29,011 bases of DNA from Cryoendolithus antarcticus (lineage: Eukaryota > Ascomycota > Dothideomycetes > Cladosporiales > Cladosporiaceae): assembly GCA_002077065.1 (NCBI GenBank), contig NAJO01000109.1, positions 1-29,011 on the forward strand, read 5' to 3'. The notes below the pieces were generated by a model, which was given only the letters and a program-made list of their open reading frames with translations, was not told the DNA's origin and searched no databases. Each line of letters opens with the position of its first letter. Position 1 is the stretch's first letter. Positions 20,670-29,011 of this stretch are shown in pieces. The position numbers and the translations under genes are program-made.

Positions 20670-21592
20670 TCAGTTCAAGCTTTGAGTAGGCAATGTCTGT
20701 GCGAATGCGGCCTCGACGAAGCGAGGCAAGACGCTGGCTGCGTCCTTCGTAATGACCCACTCGTGTGTGGAATCCAACGCATAGCTAAGCTTTGAACCAA
20801 TATAAGCTGCCCAAGCACCTCTACGCCGTGCCTCCATCAGTGGAGGCTCCTTCGTGTCTCCGACGCAAATGACCAGATCTTGGTACGTGGCGACTGGAGC
20901 CATTTCCTGACCATTCTCTCGGCTCTTCCGGGCAAGTACTCGTCGAACCAGCTTACACCAGGATGAAGTAGCGATGGATTGGTCGGTGGACAGCGTGGGC
21001 AGATCGGAATACCACCTGAATATAGGCGAAGGAGCTCGTCGCCACGTGCATCTTCCGTATCTCGTATAGCGAGCGGTCCTTCAGGAAGAGACGGGATTCG
21101 TTCACGGTGCCAATATTGACACCGATCGTTTGAGCACTTCGTGGTGAAGATTGTGCCGGAGAAGTCCGCTAAGCGCGACGGGTCGTGTCCGGCTTTGAAG
21201 AGCAACTCTGCCAACAGTAGGTATTCTATCAGTAAGTGCTGGAGTAATAATGGTGTCGTGGTCCATACCGTCGACTGTCTGTGACGGTCAGCATGCGTGG
21301 TTTGCACCTAGCGAATCGTGCTAAAGCGTAATGTCCGACATGTGGTCTTGCTATGTCGCGTAGGTGCTCGTAACACATTTTGAGAGACCTAGGGTCACGT
21401 GCAAAATCTGATTTTTCCATGATAATGGCAACGTTCGACAACTCAAGTCGATGTACAGAAACCACCAAGAGGAGTCGGCGTGTGACGAGTGGAACGATAA
21501 GGCGAGTCTGTGGCAATGACTACAAGGATGTTCTCTGCTTTCCGGAGGCAGCTCGCCAGCTGCTCCTGGGAGCAGGCCATTGCCATGCGCAT
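20670..21592 (-). pseudogene. SIRT5-like sirtuin, broken and catalytically dead
   Basis: Sirtuins are NAD-dependent protein deacylases. From ATG 21592 the frame reads SQEQLASCLRKAENILVVIA, the first Rossmann strand, but the GAG-I-S motif has become IATDS. After a frame change, FARDPRSLKMCYEHLRDIAR and HYALARF match the NAD-binding helices. TQN-D has become TD followed by a lesion at VDG. A GT..AG intron (21208-21268, 61 nt) fits there. Exon 2 continues LLFKAGHDPSRLADFSGTIF, where Ser replaces the catalytic His of the HG motif. Then come the zinc cysteines (CSNDRC, CPRC) and LLHPGVSWFDEYLP. Another frameshift near 20910 leads to TYQDLVICVGDTKEPPL and ARRRGAWAAYIGSKL, the second Rossmann part, ending at 20670. 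Domain order and length (about 290 aa) match the family. At least three frameshifts and loss of the His make it non-functional. Confidence 0.75.
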
Positions 21593-22077
21593 GCAACGAT
21601 CGATCTCTTGAGAGCATACACACTACTACATGTATGCTGGGACGTGGTGGACCAGGAGATCAAAGCAATAAGCACTCTGCCTGGGTCTCTGGGCGCGCTG
21701 CCCGAGAAAGCGAGTGTGACCGTCTGATCACTGCAGGATCGCCAACCAGGCAATCCAGTCGCCTTCTTACTACGCAACCAATTTCGCGACCCATAGTGGA
21801 AGGGAAGTCTGCATCGACACTCAATGGCAGGGAAGATTTTGCGACTTGCACAAGCCGAATGCATCAAGCAGCAGATTACATGGACATATGATCCCACAGT
21901 AGATCACCAATGTTCATTCCTACTTAGCGAGCCACCCTCTATCACCAGCCGGATTTGCGATGCAGATCTCGGAACTCTGTTTCTCTCAAGTCTATCATAA
22001 CGTCCTCAAGTAATACTACGCTCTAGCTGTTTCTCTACAACGAGGTCAAGTAGCGACAAAGGTTGCCATTCGTTGTT
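21593..22077. other. No gene seen
   Basis: Open frames here on both strands are mostly continuations or antisense of the sirtuin relic. Nothing else was recognised. Confidence 0.35.
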
Positions 22078-22839
22078 TTAGCAGTCGATTATACTGTGGG
22101 TACCTCCGATGACCGGACTTTCAAGTTCACCCGTAACAAACCACATTTCAAGGAGTCTCGCCATCACTGAAAAGCACCAGACGAGATGTGGAGACGGTAA
22201 CGAGTATTGCCACGGGACTTCAAAGCGATTCGGCATTCGCCCACGTGTTGTACCCCTCGTCCGCAACTCCGTCCATGAACTCTGATCGCGATCTGTCAGA
22301 TGAGGAATGGCGTTCTGCGCTTGTCCAAATTTTGGGGTGCTCAAGTCTCCGATAGCATCGTCGATGTCTGTAAGACTGCCTGCAGGTCCTATCGGCAGTG
22401 CATGGTTGCTATACTTCTATAGCGTCCATGGTGACCGTCTCTACGGGTGGTGATCGTCGATCAGTCGAGAGGGGCATCTCAAGACCTGATCCTACATGCA
22501 AAGGTCCTGCTACACATCGCCGATGACCTTGCCGTCTGCCACGCCGTCGGTACACATGCTCACGTCTAGACCACAGTTCACGTATCTGCTGTATGTCTAA
22601 CAATGCGTCGCATCGCCGTGCTGGCGGAATTGAGTATCCGGGTCATTGAACGTCGCTTCATCACCAATCCCATCTTGCTGCTGTTCCACGCGTGTGGCAA
22701 ATCTGTCGAGCCATCGTTGCCGAAATTGACGCCGTACTAATCTATCGTCCAACAGCTCGGATATCTATGATTGCAGATTTTCTCCCACAGGGTCTACTCG
22801 CCACCAATATTGATAATGACACCACGCGAAGCCGCAAGT
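22078..22839 (-). pseudogene. Unrecognised decayed coding region
   Basis: Three consecutive minus-strand segments look protein-like although none starts with a good ATG. Segment 1 (22839-22600) reads AWCHYQYWWRVDPVGENLQS, a TAG at 22765-22767, then ISELLDDRLVRRQFRQRWLD and EATFNDPDTQFRQHGDA. Segment 2, after a one-base shift, reads LLDIQQIRELWSRREHVYRR and ends at 22409. Segment 3, back in the first frame, reads ALPIGPAGSLTDIDDAIGDL, TPKFGQAQNAIPHL and ends at 22078. The amphipathic charged helices suggest a soluble helical protein. No family is recognised. That the three pieces belong to one gene is inference from order, strand and the tight joins. Confidence 0.4.
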
Positions 22840-22989
22840 CTATCGTATAAAAAACACCGTATTGTCAGACTTACGAAAGAGATACCTGCTAGTCTAGTGC
22901 TTGCCATACCGAGCTACGGTCTCTGAGGCCGCAGAGCCGCCCAATACATCAACCTCCTACGTGCTTGAAAGCTTGGCCGATCCCGGTGC

Positions 22990-23894
22990 ATGATGAGTGA
23001 CAGCCGTGCGGCCGATTTCGCTACATGGATCAATGGCGAAGCGTCTGGCAGTGTAGACGCTCTGCACGAAGACGAGTCAGCGGGGAACAAGAAAAAACGT
23101 CATCAAGGTAAGCAGGCCTGCCAGCAATGCCGCCGGCGGAAAATGAAAGTGATACTCACCTTCCTGACCCTCACTGCCTGCAACACGCTGACAGCGATGC
23201 ATTAGTGCGACGAAACCCGGCCGAGCTGCAAGTCCTGAAGCAAGGCCAAGTTGACGTGCGAGTATGAATTACCCGCTGGACAGACCCCACAGCAAGCGCT
23301 TGTTGAGAACCAGTCCAAGATTCAGCATGAACTCGAAGCGCATGCATCGTTGATCAGTACCTTACGCACGCTGCCATCGAATGCCGCAGTCGAAGTCCTC
23401 AATCGACTCCGAAGAGGGCAGTATGACGGTATACTCGTTGGCGGACGCGAATCTCGAGACGGCACTGAAGTTCAGCAGGGAGCTTCCCGTGGGAGTACCC
23501 TGTCGACAACTCCGAGGAGGATGCATCCGGCGAGGAGGACGAGGCATACCCGGATGCTACAGCCTCTCTCCCGCAGCGCTACACGCAGCCCGTTAGCCAC
23601 AACATGCAGTTCTCATCTTCTCAAGAGAGCACTCAGGCGGCTACCATGCCTTTGACCGCAATGCCTCAGATATGCCAGAGTCTGCCGAACCCAGGGTACT
23701 ACGCGCCGTATATGGCGTATCAGACCCCGGCTAATGGACAGCCGAGTCTCAGCATGGGTGTACCGGCCGAGCAACTTCGACACCGTCAGATTGAGATATC
23801 CCAGCAGGTCTCACAGCAGTTTCGTATAGGTCCACCGGCTGACGGGAGCTACATCACAATTGATCAGCGTTCGAAAAGGACTCCTCGTTACTGA
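22990..23894 (+). pseudogene. Zn2Cys6 transcription factor, broken in the zinc cluster
   Basis: Fungal Zn2Cys6 proteins are nuclear activators binding CGG-type sites. The first exon, from ATG 22990, ends ACQQCRRRKMK at 23148. An intron at 23149-23205 (57 nt, GT..AG, with CTGAC branch-like sequence) joins to CDETRPSCKS. The next codon, 23236-23238, is TGA where the fifth zinc Cys belongs, followed by SKAKLTCEYELPAG. So the C-x2-C-x6-C-x6-C-x2-[stop]-x6-C spacing is otherwise exact. The frame then gives a helical linker (LRTLPSNAAVEVLNRLRRGQ). A shift near 23440-23470 leads to an acidic, Ser/Gln-rich region (DNSEEDASGEEDEAYP) ending at 23894. Cys-to-stop by TGC-to-TGA is a transversion, so not RIP. 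Further remnants may extend to about 24260. Confidence 0.75.
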
Positions 23895-24536
23895 AGGCTT
23901 GTGACACGCTGTCATAAACAAGTTGCAACTGACACGCCGTGCGCATAGTGAGGCCTTGGCTGGGTATCGCGAGCAGACTGCATCTTGTCCAGTCTCTGGA
24001 CATCTCTTCCCGGACGTGTTCTAAAGTGCTCTCGCTGTCGAGAATGTATAGGAGCTCAACTGAAGGCAGAATGTGAGGGGTTAGATCATGGCGAACCCTT
24101 TCTTCATTGCGTTTGCTTGCTTGTTATAAAATCCCGATATACATCTCCTCGGAGCACGAGTTATATGGTAGAGCAAGCTCATCCAAATCCAACAAAGCTT
24201 GGCACACGACGTTGCTGGACACACTACCACGGGATCGATGCGGCCTTCAACTCTCCATAATGAAATGCTTCAAACGGGTTAGCTCATGTTGCAAGGATCT
24301 TACGATATGCAGGTGCCAGGTTCGCGCATTAGCATCGCGGACTCAAGTCCGCCGACATAGCAATGGGTCACGCGATCGGGAGATTGCAACGTGCCGATGT
24401 ATAACGCTCTCGATCTGATGATGACGACTGCATTGCCTGTCGTGGGAAGTTTTATTGCGGTTGAAAAGGGATTTTTTAAACCTAAAGACTACTTCCTCGA
24501 CACACCACGTATATCTCTACTATCAGGCTTCGGATC
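23895..24536. other. Possible tail of the Zn2Cys6 relic
   Basis: A plus-strand frame at 23985-24260 (91 codons) lies in the same frame as the end of the Zn2Cys6 relic and could be its continuation after stops. I recognise no motif in it. The rest holds nothing clear. A plausible promoter for the next gene should lie just before 24537. Confidence 0.3.
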
Positions 24537-25207
24537 ATGAATGAACACCAAGTTCCAGAGAACTCAGTAACGAGTCAGACTAAACAAAGTACCATTCCAA
24601 GACGGAAGCTCATTGAGAGTGCATGCGGCGCTTGTCGAAAGCGGAAATCGAGGGTGCGTATTGACATCTGTGCCTTACTCTCTCCCGTGTTTCTAATTGA
24701 CTCTGTACGCAGTGCGATGGCGTACGGTACGCGACTCATCTTGAACTTTTGCTGCACTGATGGACGCTCATATTGCGCAGTCCATCATGCATGCGGTGTC
24801 AAACCACAGAAACATTATGCCATTATCAGGATGAAGCGGGCGAAACTCGATGGTCTGCTCTGCGGCGGAAGAACGACGATCTCGTCCGAGACCGTGACAA
24901 TAACAAAGCTCTGTTATTTCTAATCCAGTCGCGACCTGAGCCAGAGGCGCAGGAGATATTTCGACAAATCCGGGCGAAAACTTACGGTGGTAATATCGAC
25001 GCTCTAGTGCATGATATCTACGATGGTCGGTTCGAGTACGAGAACTTATCGCCAACACAAATGCAGCTCAACGCGAGTGCACCTCTAGTTAACTTCGGTG
25101 GCATACCGCGGATTAGCTTGCCATCACTACGATCGGTAACGAACAGACTTGCGGTCAGCGCAATGCACGCACCTGACTCCATGGCAATCCAACGATTTCA
25201 AAGGTAG
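24537..25207 (+). CDS. Short Zn2Cys6 DNA-binding protein, three exons
   Basis: Splicing two short introns gives a complete zinc cluster. Exon 1 (24537-24653) ends SACGACRKRKSR. Intron 1 is 24654-24712 (59 nt). Exon 2 (24713-24726) gives CDGV plus two bases of an Arg codon. Intron 2 is 24727-24780 (54 nt). Exon 3 (24781-25207) starts PSCMRCQTTETLCHYQDEAG. The cysteine spacing C-x2-C-x6-C-x6-C-x2-C-x6-C is exact, and the linker is helical (TRWSALRRKNDDLVRD). The conserved IQSRPEPEAQEIFRQIRA block follows. The protein stops at 185 aa, whereas family members usually run 500-700 aa with a middle homology region. After the TAG the frame reads FDDPWLEMNRICSRV before another stop, so the gene may be truncated by CAG-to-TAG. 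It could still make a DNA-binding fragment without an activation domain, or be a young pseudogene. Confidence 0.7.
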
Positions 25208-26707
25208 TTTGATGATCCGTGGCTCGAGATGAACCGCATTTGCTCTAGAGTCTAAGTCAAGGATGCCTCCGATGAAGCCAGGCATAACAGTCCACGAACA
25301 TTTTATGGAAGCATGATACTGTCCGCACCCTGAGCGAAAGGTCGACCCCATTTCTTCGTGGTCGAAGCAGGCAATAAGACAGATAGTGGAATTTTTCCTA
25401 AAGGCAATTAGCACCACGAGTGACTGGAAAACGCTCTAAAGAATGCACTAGATCATGCCGAGGGTCCAAACTGGAGATCAAAACGGTTACTTTCCTTTCG
25501 ATCCTCTAGGGACCCAGTCTTAGTGCAGACAACGAAGCTCTGTATTTCATTTCAGGCGTGATTACGAAACAGAAGATGCAACAAGAGAACGGCAGGTCTC
25601 GGAAATATACTCTCTCTCAGCCGTGTCGTAGTACCTAGGAATTTTGTGCGAGCATGCGGTACCAGTGTACCTTTCCTTCTTACCCACGGCGCGTTAACAA
25701 CTTCATTACCTTGCGTATGATGTGAAACCGCAGAAGGGTACTTCAGCAAGAGGAGGCCGTACTCTAGTACCCTCGGTCACTTAGTCATCCACCTCAGCCA
25801 TTGGAGAGGGAGTCGGCGTCGGACTTGCATCCATTGGGGTGTTGCTTCTGTTATAGCGAATTTCACCCGAACTCCCAGACCACCGAGCGAGTCTCTGGCT
25901 CTGATCACGGTCTTTCGAACCAACCTGTGGACATACATGTATATTCATCGCACTCTGATCAGGCTGGCCATGCATTTGGAAGTGACATTCCTTCTTACAC
26001 GCAATGGATATGTACCTTTATGCCATGAGCTCTACCGTCCCACTTATAGCGACGCTAGAAGACCCTTGCCTGTCGCTCGTCCGTTACTAGCCCGTGCTAG
26101 ACGCAACGTAAGGGCCACCCGCGTCGGACTCGGTGTGAGGCAGTCGGGTGCATAGATGTGTTGCTGAGGCTTGATCTAGTCGAGGCAGATCACACTAGAG
26201 TCAAGACATGCGGATCAGCGGCCGCACAGGTACGTGATGATGCAAAGAATATACCATAGAGGATCGGTCGGAATCATGCTAGAGCGTCCTTTGTTACGTA
26301 TGCTACATGTTTCAAAGGTGTCGTAGGGGTGTAGATCGCACAGGGCAACCACCCTCACTTCGGATTGCTTAGGCTGTTCTAGATGCGCGTTGGTAGGACA
26401 TGCGGCTCTACTAGCATGCCATCTTAGTACAGGATTGCAATATCCGTAGTAGACGGGTGGCTTACAAGATCCCACAGGCTGTGAAGAGGATGCTACTACG
26501 GACTCCGGACTTTAATCCGCGGTCCATTACCCACTGGCGTAATGTGTGGACAGTTGAGCCGGTGTCGATTCCCCACTCACAACATGCATGGCCTCACAAA
26601 CCTTCTGTTGCGCTTTACCCCTCACCCCCAGAGCCTGGTCCACGGTAGTCGGCTTTGCTACGATCCAATGAACTCAAATGTGCAGGACTCTCCCGGTGCG
26701 GTATTGA
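25208..26707. other. No firm gene
   Basis: The first 300 bp may be the decayed 3' part of the Zn2Cys6 gene, with in-frame protein-like runs broken by several stops. Beyond about 25560 no frame shows a motif. I see no repeats or RNA genes. Confidence 0.3.
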
Positions 26708-27331
26708 TGTCGGGTTTCATGTCTCTTTGGATCCCTAACGTCCAAAGCCGCGCTTCAGGCCATCCATCAAAGGCAATCCGAGTCTCAGCTGTCCTCTTCT
26801 ACTACAGCCCACACCAAGGACTTCGAGATCGAGGAGCCGGAGAAGTTCGCGGCGCCAACACTAAGGCAGAGGGGGGAGACTCGCGTTTCGGCTCCGCATA
26901 GCTCAGAGGAGCATACAGCTCCCGAGATTGCCTCGGCGCCTCCCTTGCTGACTGAAGAGACTCGCATATCCGATCTCAAGTTCGCCGACGCTTCACTATC
27001 CATCAACCCCGAAACTCCGGCCTTTTTCACCTCCATGTTCTCCACGCCAAAACGCAAGCGCGCTCGTACTCCTAGACGCACTTGTTGCAGGCTATCGTGG
27101 ATGTCGACTGTTCTATAACGCAGGGCGAAGGAAGCGCAATGTCGTTCAGATCTGGTCAAGGCGTCATCGTCTTCCATAGACCGCATCCTAACCCGACGAT
27201 CAACCCATTCATCCTACTCTCAAAAGGCAAGAGGCTCAACAAGAGATCCGGGTGGGGCGAAGAGTCATCCTGCTGCAAGCGCTAGCCGCAGGGGTGGGAG
27301 GTCTGACGCGGCGAACACAAATGTGGTATGA
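26708..27331 (+). pseudogene. Unrecognised disordered, basic protein fragment
   Basis: One frame is open from 26708 to 27331 except for a single TAA at 27116-27118, giving about 208 codons, yet it lacks an early ATG. It reads SKAALQAIHQRQSESQLSSS, DFEIEEPEKFAAPTLRQRGE, ISDLKFADASLSINPETPAF, STPKRKRARTPRR (NLS-like), then after the stop RRAKEAQCRSDLVKASSSSI and SASRRGGRSDAANT. CAA-to-TAA would explain the stop. Composition (Ser, Pro, Arg, Lys, Glu) suggests a disordered nuclear protein, but no domain is present. The upstream part may be in another frame near 26542-26760. It may be a fragment or an exon whose start I cannot locate. Confidence 0.4.
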
Positions 27332-28273
27332 CAGGGGCGGCGAAAAGACGAGGTGTATCAGACGAGGGGATGACGGCTTAACGTAAAGTACGCAAAGCAG
27401 CCGAGTATGCTGGTTAATGCCAGTGGAGGTCTACAGCGGCTTCGACAAAGGCTGCTCGTCTGTGGATTTCGCAGTGGTCAAGGCGATTGGTTAGCAGGGC
27501 TCATACAGCATCATTATCCGCTTTTGCTTCAGCTGAGTCTATGTTGTTACGCCACCACTCGAAGTCGTGATCTCGTACACCGCACGAAGTCTCGTTACTA
27601 TGGGGACGCCTCGAAGCGCTCTTCCCAGAATTGACTTCGACGAGTTCAGCCATGTTTGTATATGCTGTCCCATCCACCACCCTCCGTCCGGGCTCATCCG
27701 TGAGAAGAGCCAGGACGGAGCCATGTGACAGAGGTCGTTGGAGCTTTCTGTGTTGTATGCAAAGTCACCACATTGACCAGATTTTCCCCACCTACGCTAC
27801 GGCGGTTTCTGAGTTGGCGTTGGTGCACTAATCGGGTCCATCGGACACTTGACGAAGTTGTGCTCGTGCGGCTGCGTGGGGAGACCGCAGTATGAGAGGT
27901 CGTCCGTGGAGAATACGATCCGCTTTGACCCAGTATTCCAATTATCGACAATACCATGGGCTAGTAGTTCCATCATTTCGGCGATCAATCCCTCACTGTA
28001 CCGCACTTCCGATGACACGCACCAACAAGGTAGGCGATCCCTCCCCACATCGCGGAAACGGTTCGAGAGACTTATGTTAGCAGACGTGGAAGTGGTGGAA
28101 GTGCAGCTGCACTTGACTTTAGACTTGGCTGAATCGTTCACATCTGCCGATGTGCTCGAGATCAGAGTGATACATTCTGAACATTCCAGAAGAGTCTTCT
28201 TCCAAAATCGTAGTCTGTTTATTTACTTTACTATGCAGTCATGAGCCAGTACTGGCGTAGCCCACGGCCCCGC
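27332..28273. other. No gene seen
   Basis: Downstream of the permease gene, so its 3' untranslated region lies at the right end. Overlapping frames of 114 and 131 codons on opposite strands (27797-28244) have no recognisable features. Confidence 0.35.
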
Positions 28274-29011
28274 TCACTCATCGCGCTTGATCAGAGCAAC
28301 CGGCCCGTCATACACATATCTCCCCTTGACGAGATAGTATACTATAGCAATCGCCAGCACGCCGACGAACATGACACACGCGTAGTTGAGAGTCTCGCGA
28401 GTCACCGCTTTGGCGAGGGGAAAGAAGGCGAAGACGAACATCGGAAGGACAAAGCAGACCGCCACGATGTTGATGGCAAGCCCGTATTTGCCCAAAGACC
28501 AGCGGCGTGGGGGCAGCGGGGCGCCGTATAGTCTCCGCCAGATGAGTGTACTGATAGTAACGAGGTAGGAGCTCAGGATGGCGACGGCGCCGAGAGAGCT
28601 GATGGATCGCAGGGCGGTCGTGGACCCGATGTTGATCAGTGAGAGCAGAGCGACGACGAAGAAGGACACGATCACGGCTCGCAGAGGGATGTTCCAGCCT
28701 GGTTGCACCTGTGATGAATTCAGCTGCCAGGACCATTGTGATCTGTCAGGGTCAATGCAAACTGACATGTTCCAGCCACTCCGAGCCCGGGAACCCACGA
28801 TCACGCGCAAAGGACCAAAGCTGCCGGCTCGCAGTAGCGACCTCACTGAAGCAGCAGGATACCAGGAGGATGATGACGACTGCGACCATGATGGAGGCGC
28901 CAGCTTTGCTACCAGTAGCATTGTAGAAGATCTGGACAAATGGCTCTCCGGTCCTCGTCTTGAGTACTTCTTCAATATCGCCGGAGCAGAAGGCAAGAGT
29001 GACGATTACGA
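28274..29011 (-). CDS. APC-superfamily amino-acid/GABA/choline permease, C-terminal part
   Basis: Plasma-membrane or organellar symporter of small amino compounds; the 5' part lies beyond the window. Exon A (29011-28767) reads TGEPFVQIFYNATGSKAGAS, a membrane segment (VAVVIILLVSCC), then ATASRQLWSFARDRGFPGS, the conserved ASR-x3-AFARD-type loop of fungal ACT-family permeases. A phase-0 intron (28709-28766, 58 nt, GTCAGT..CACAG) restores WLEHVQPGWNIPLRAV. Exon B has four more membrane segments, the loop GAPLPPRRWSLGKYG, and ends LIKRDE at 28274. About 225 of an expected 500-550 residues are visible, with about five of 12 membrane spans. The 240-aa single-frame reading across the intron is an artefact. 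No lesion is seen in the visible part. Substrate cannot be decided: GABA, other amino acids or choline all fit. Confidence 0.85.

Noticed and set aside
27797..28244. Overlapping frames of 114 (-) and 131 (+) codons
   Set aside because: Neither has a motif; they exclude each other and lie in the 3' flank of the permease gene.
28274..28996. Single-exon 240-aa reading of the permease
   Set aside because: The first 80 residues are out of the permease frame; splicing a 58-nt intron at 28709-28766 gives the family sequence throughout.
1..29011. CRISPR array, rRNA, LTR retrotransposon or secondary-metabolite core gene
   Set aside because: No regularly spaced direct repeats, rRNA blocks, reverse-transcriptase frames or large synthase domains were seen on either strand.

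Overview
This window looks like an accessory, gene-poor stretch of a filamentous ascomycete genome, probably a Dothideomycete, although the class is a guess from gene style. The fungal evidence is a Yap/AP-1-type bZIP, two Zn2Cys6 regulators, short 54-61 nt introns with GT..AG ends, an F-box-like protein, a GT34 glycosyltransferase, a fungal APC permease and a Tc1/mariner element decayed by RIP-like changes. Most of the 29 kb carries no recognisable gene. Most genes that can be recognised are broken.

Layout from left to right. 234-1241 (-) is an apparently intact bZIP regulator. 4775-5713 (-) is an open F-box-like gene. 6250-6690 is a deletion relic of the same transposon family as the large element further right. 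7554-7981 (-) may be a frameshifted small secreted protein. 8508-11838 is a 3331-bp Tc1/mariner element flanked by TA dinucleotides. Its terminal inverted repeats are about 170 bp and it holds two convergent genes: a D,D34E transposase (+) and a 526-codon accessory protein (-). Both genes are disrupted. 11841-16887 shows only a short tandem repeat.

The right half is a run of decayed genes. 16888-17900 (-) is a GT34 (GMA12/MNN10-like) glycosyltransferase pseudogene. 20670-21592 (-) is a SIRT5-like sirtuin pseudogene that has lost its catalytic His. 22078-22839 (-) is an unrecognised decayed coding region. 22990-23894 (+) is a Zn2Cys6 regulator whose fifth zinc Cys codon is a stop. 24537-25207 (+) is a second Zn2Cys6 gene whose complete zinc cluster is split over three exons, but the protein is only 185 aa. 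26708-27331 (+) is a long, low-complexity, basic open frame without a usable start. 28274-29011 (-) is the 3' part of an APC-superfamily amino-acid/GABA/choline-type permease that runs off the window and looks intact.

Two patterns stand out. The first is the two-gene Tc1/mariner element: its accessory frame carries four stops and no frameshift, and its two arms differ largely by transitions, three of the four I checked being CpA-to-TpA, which fits repeat-induced point mutation (RIP). The second is that the single-copy genes around it are broken by frameshifts and scattered stops instead, which fits slow neutral decay. No operon-like or pathway logic links the genes, and nothing here forms a secondary-metabolite cluster. 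All family names come from reading the translations by eye; no search was run.
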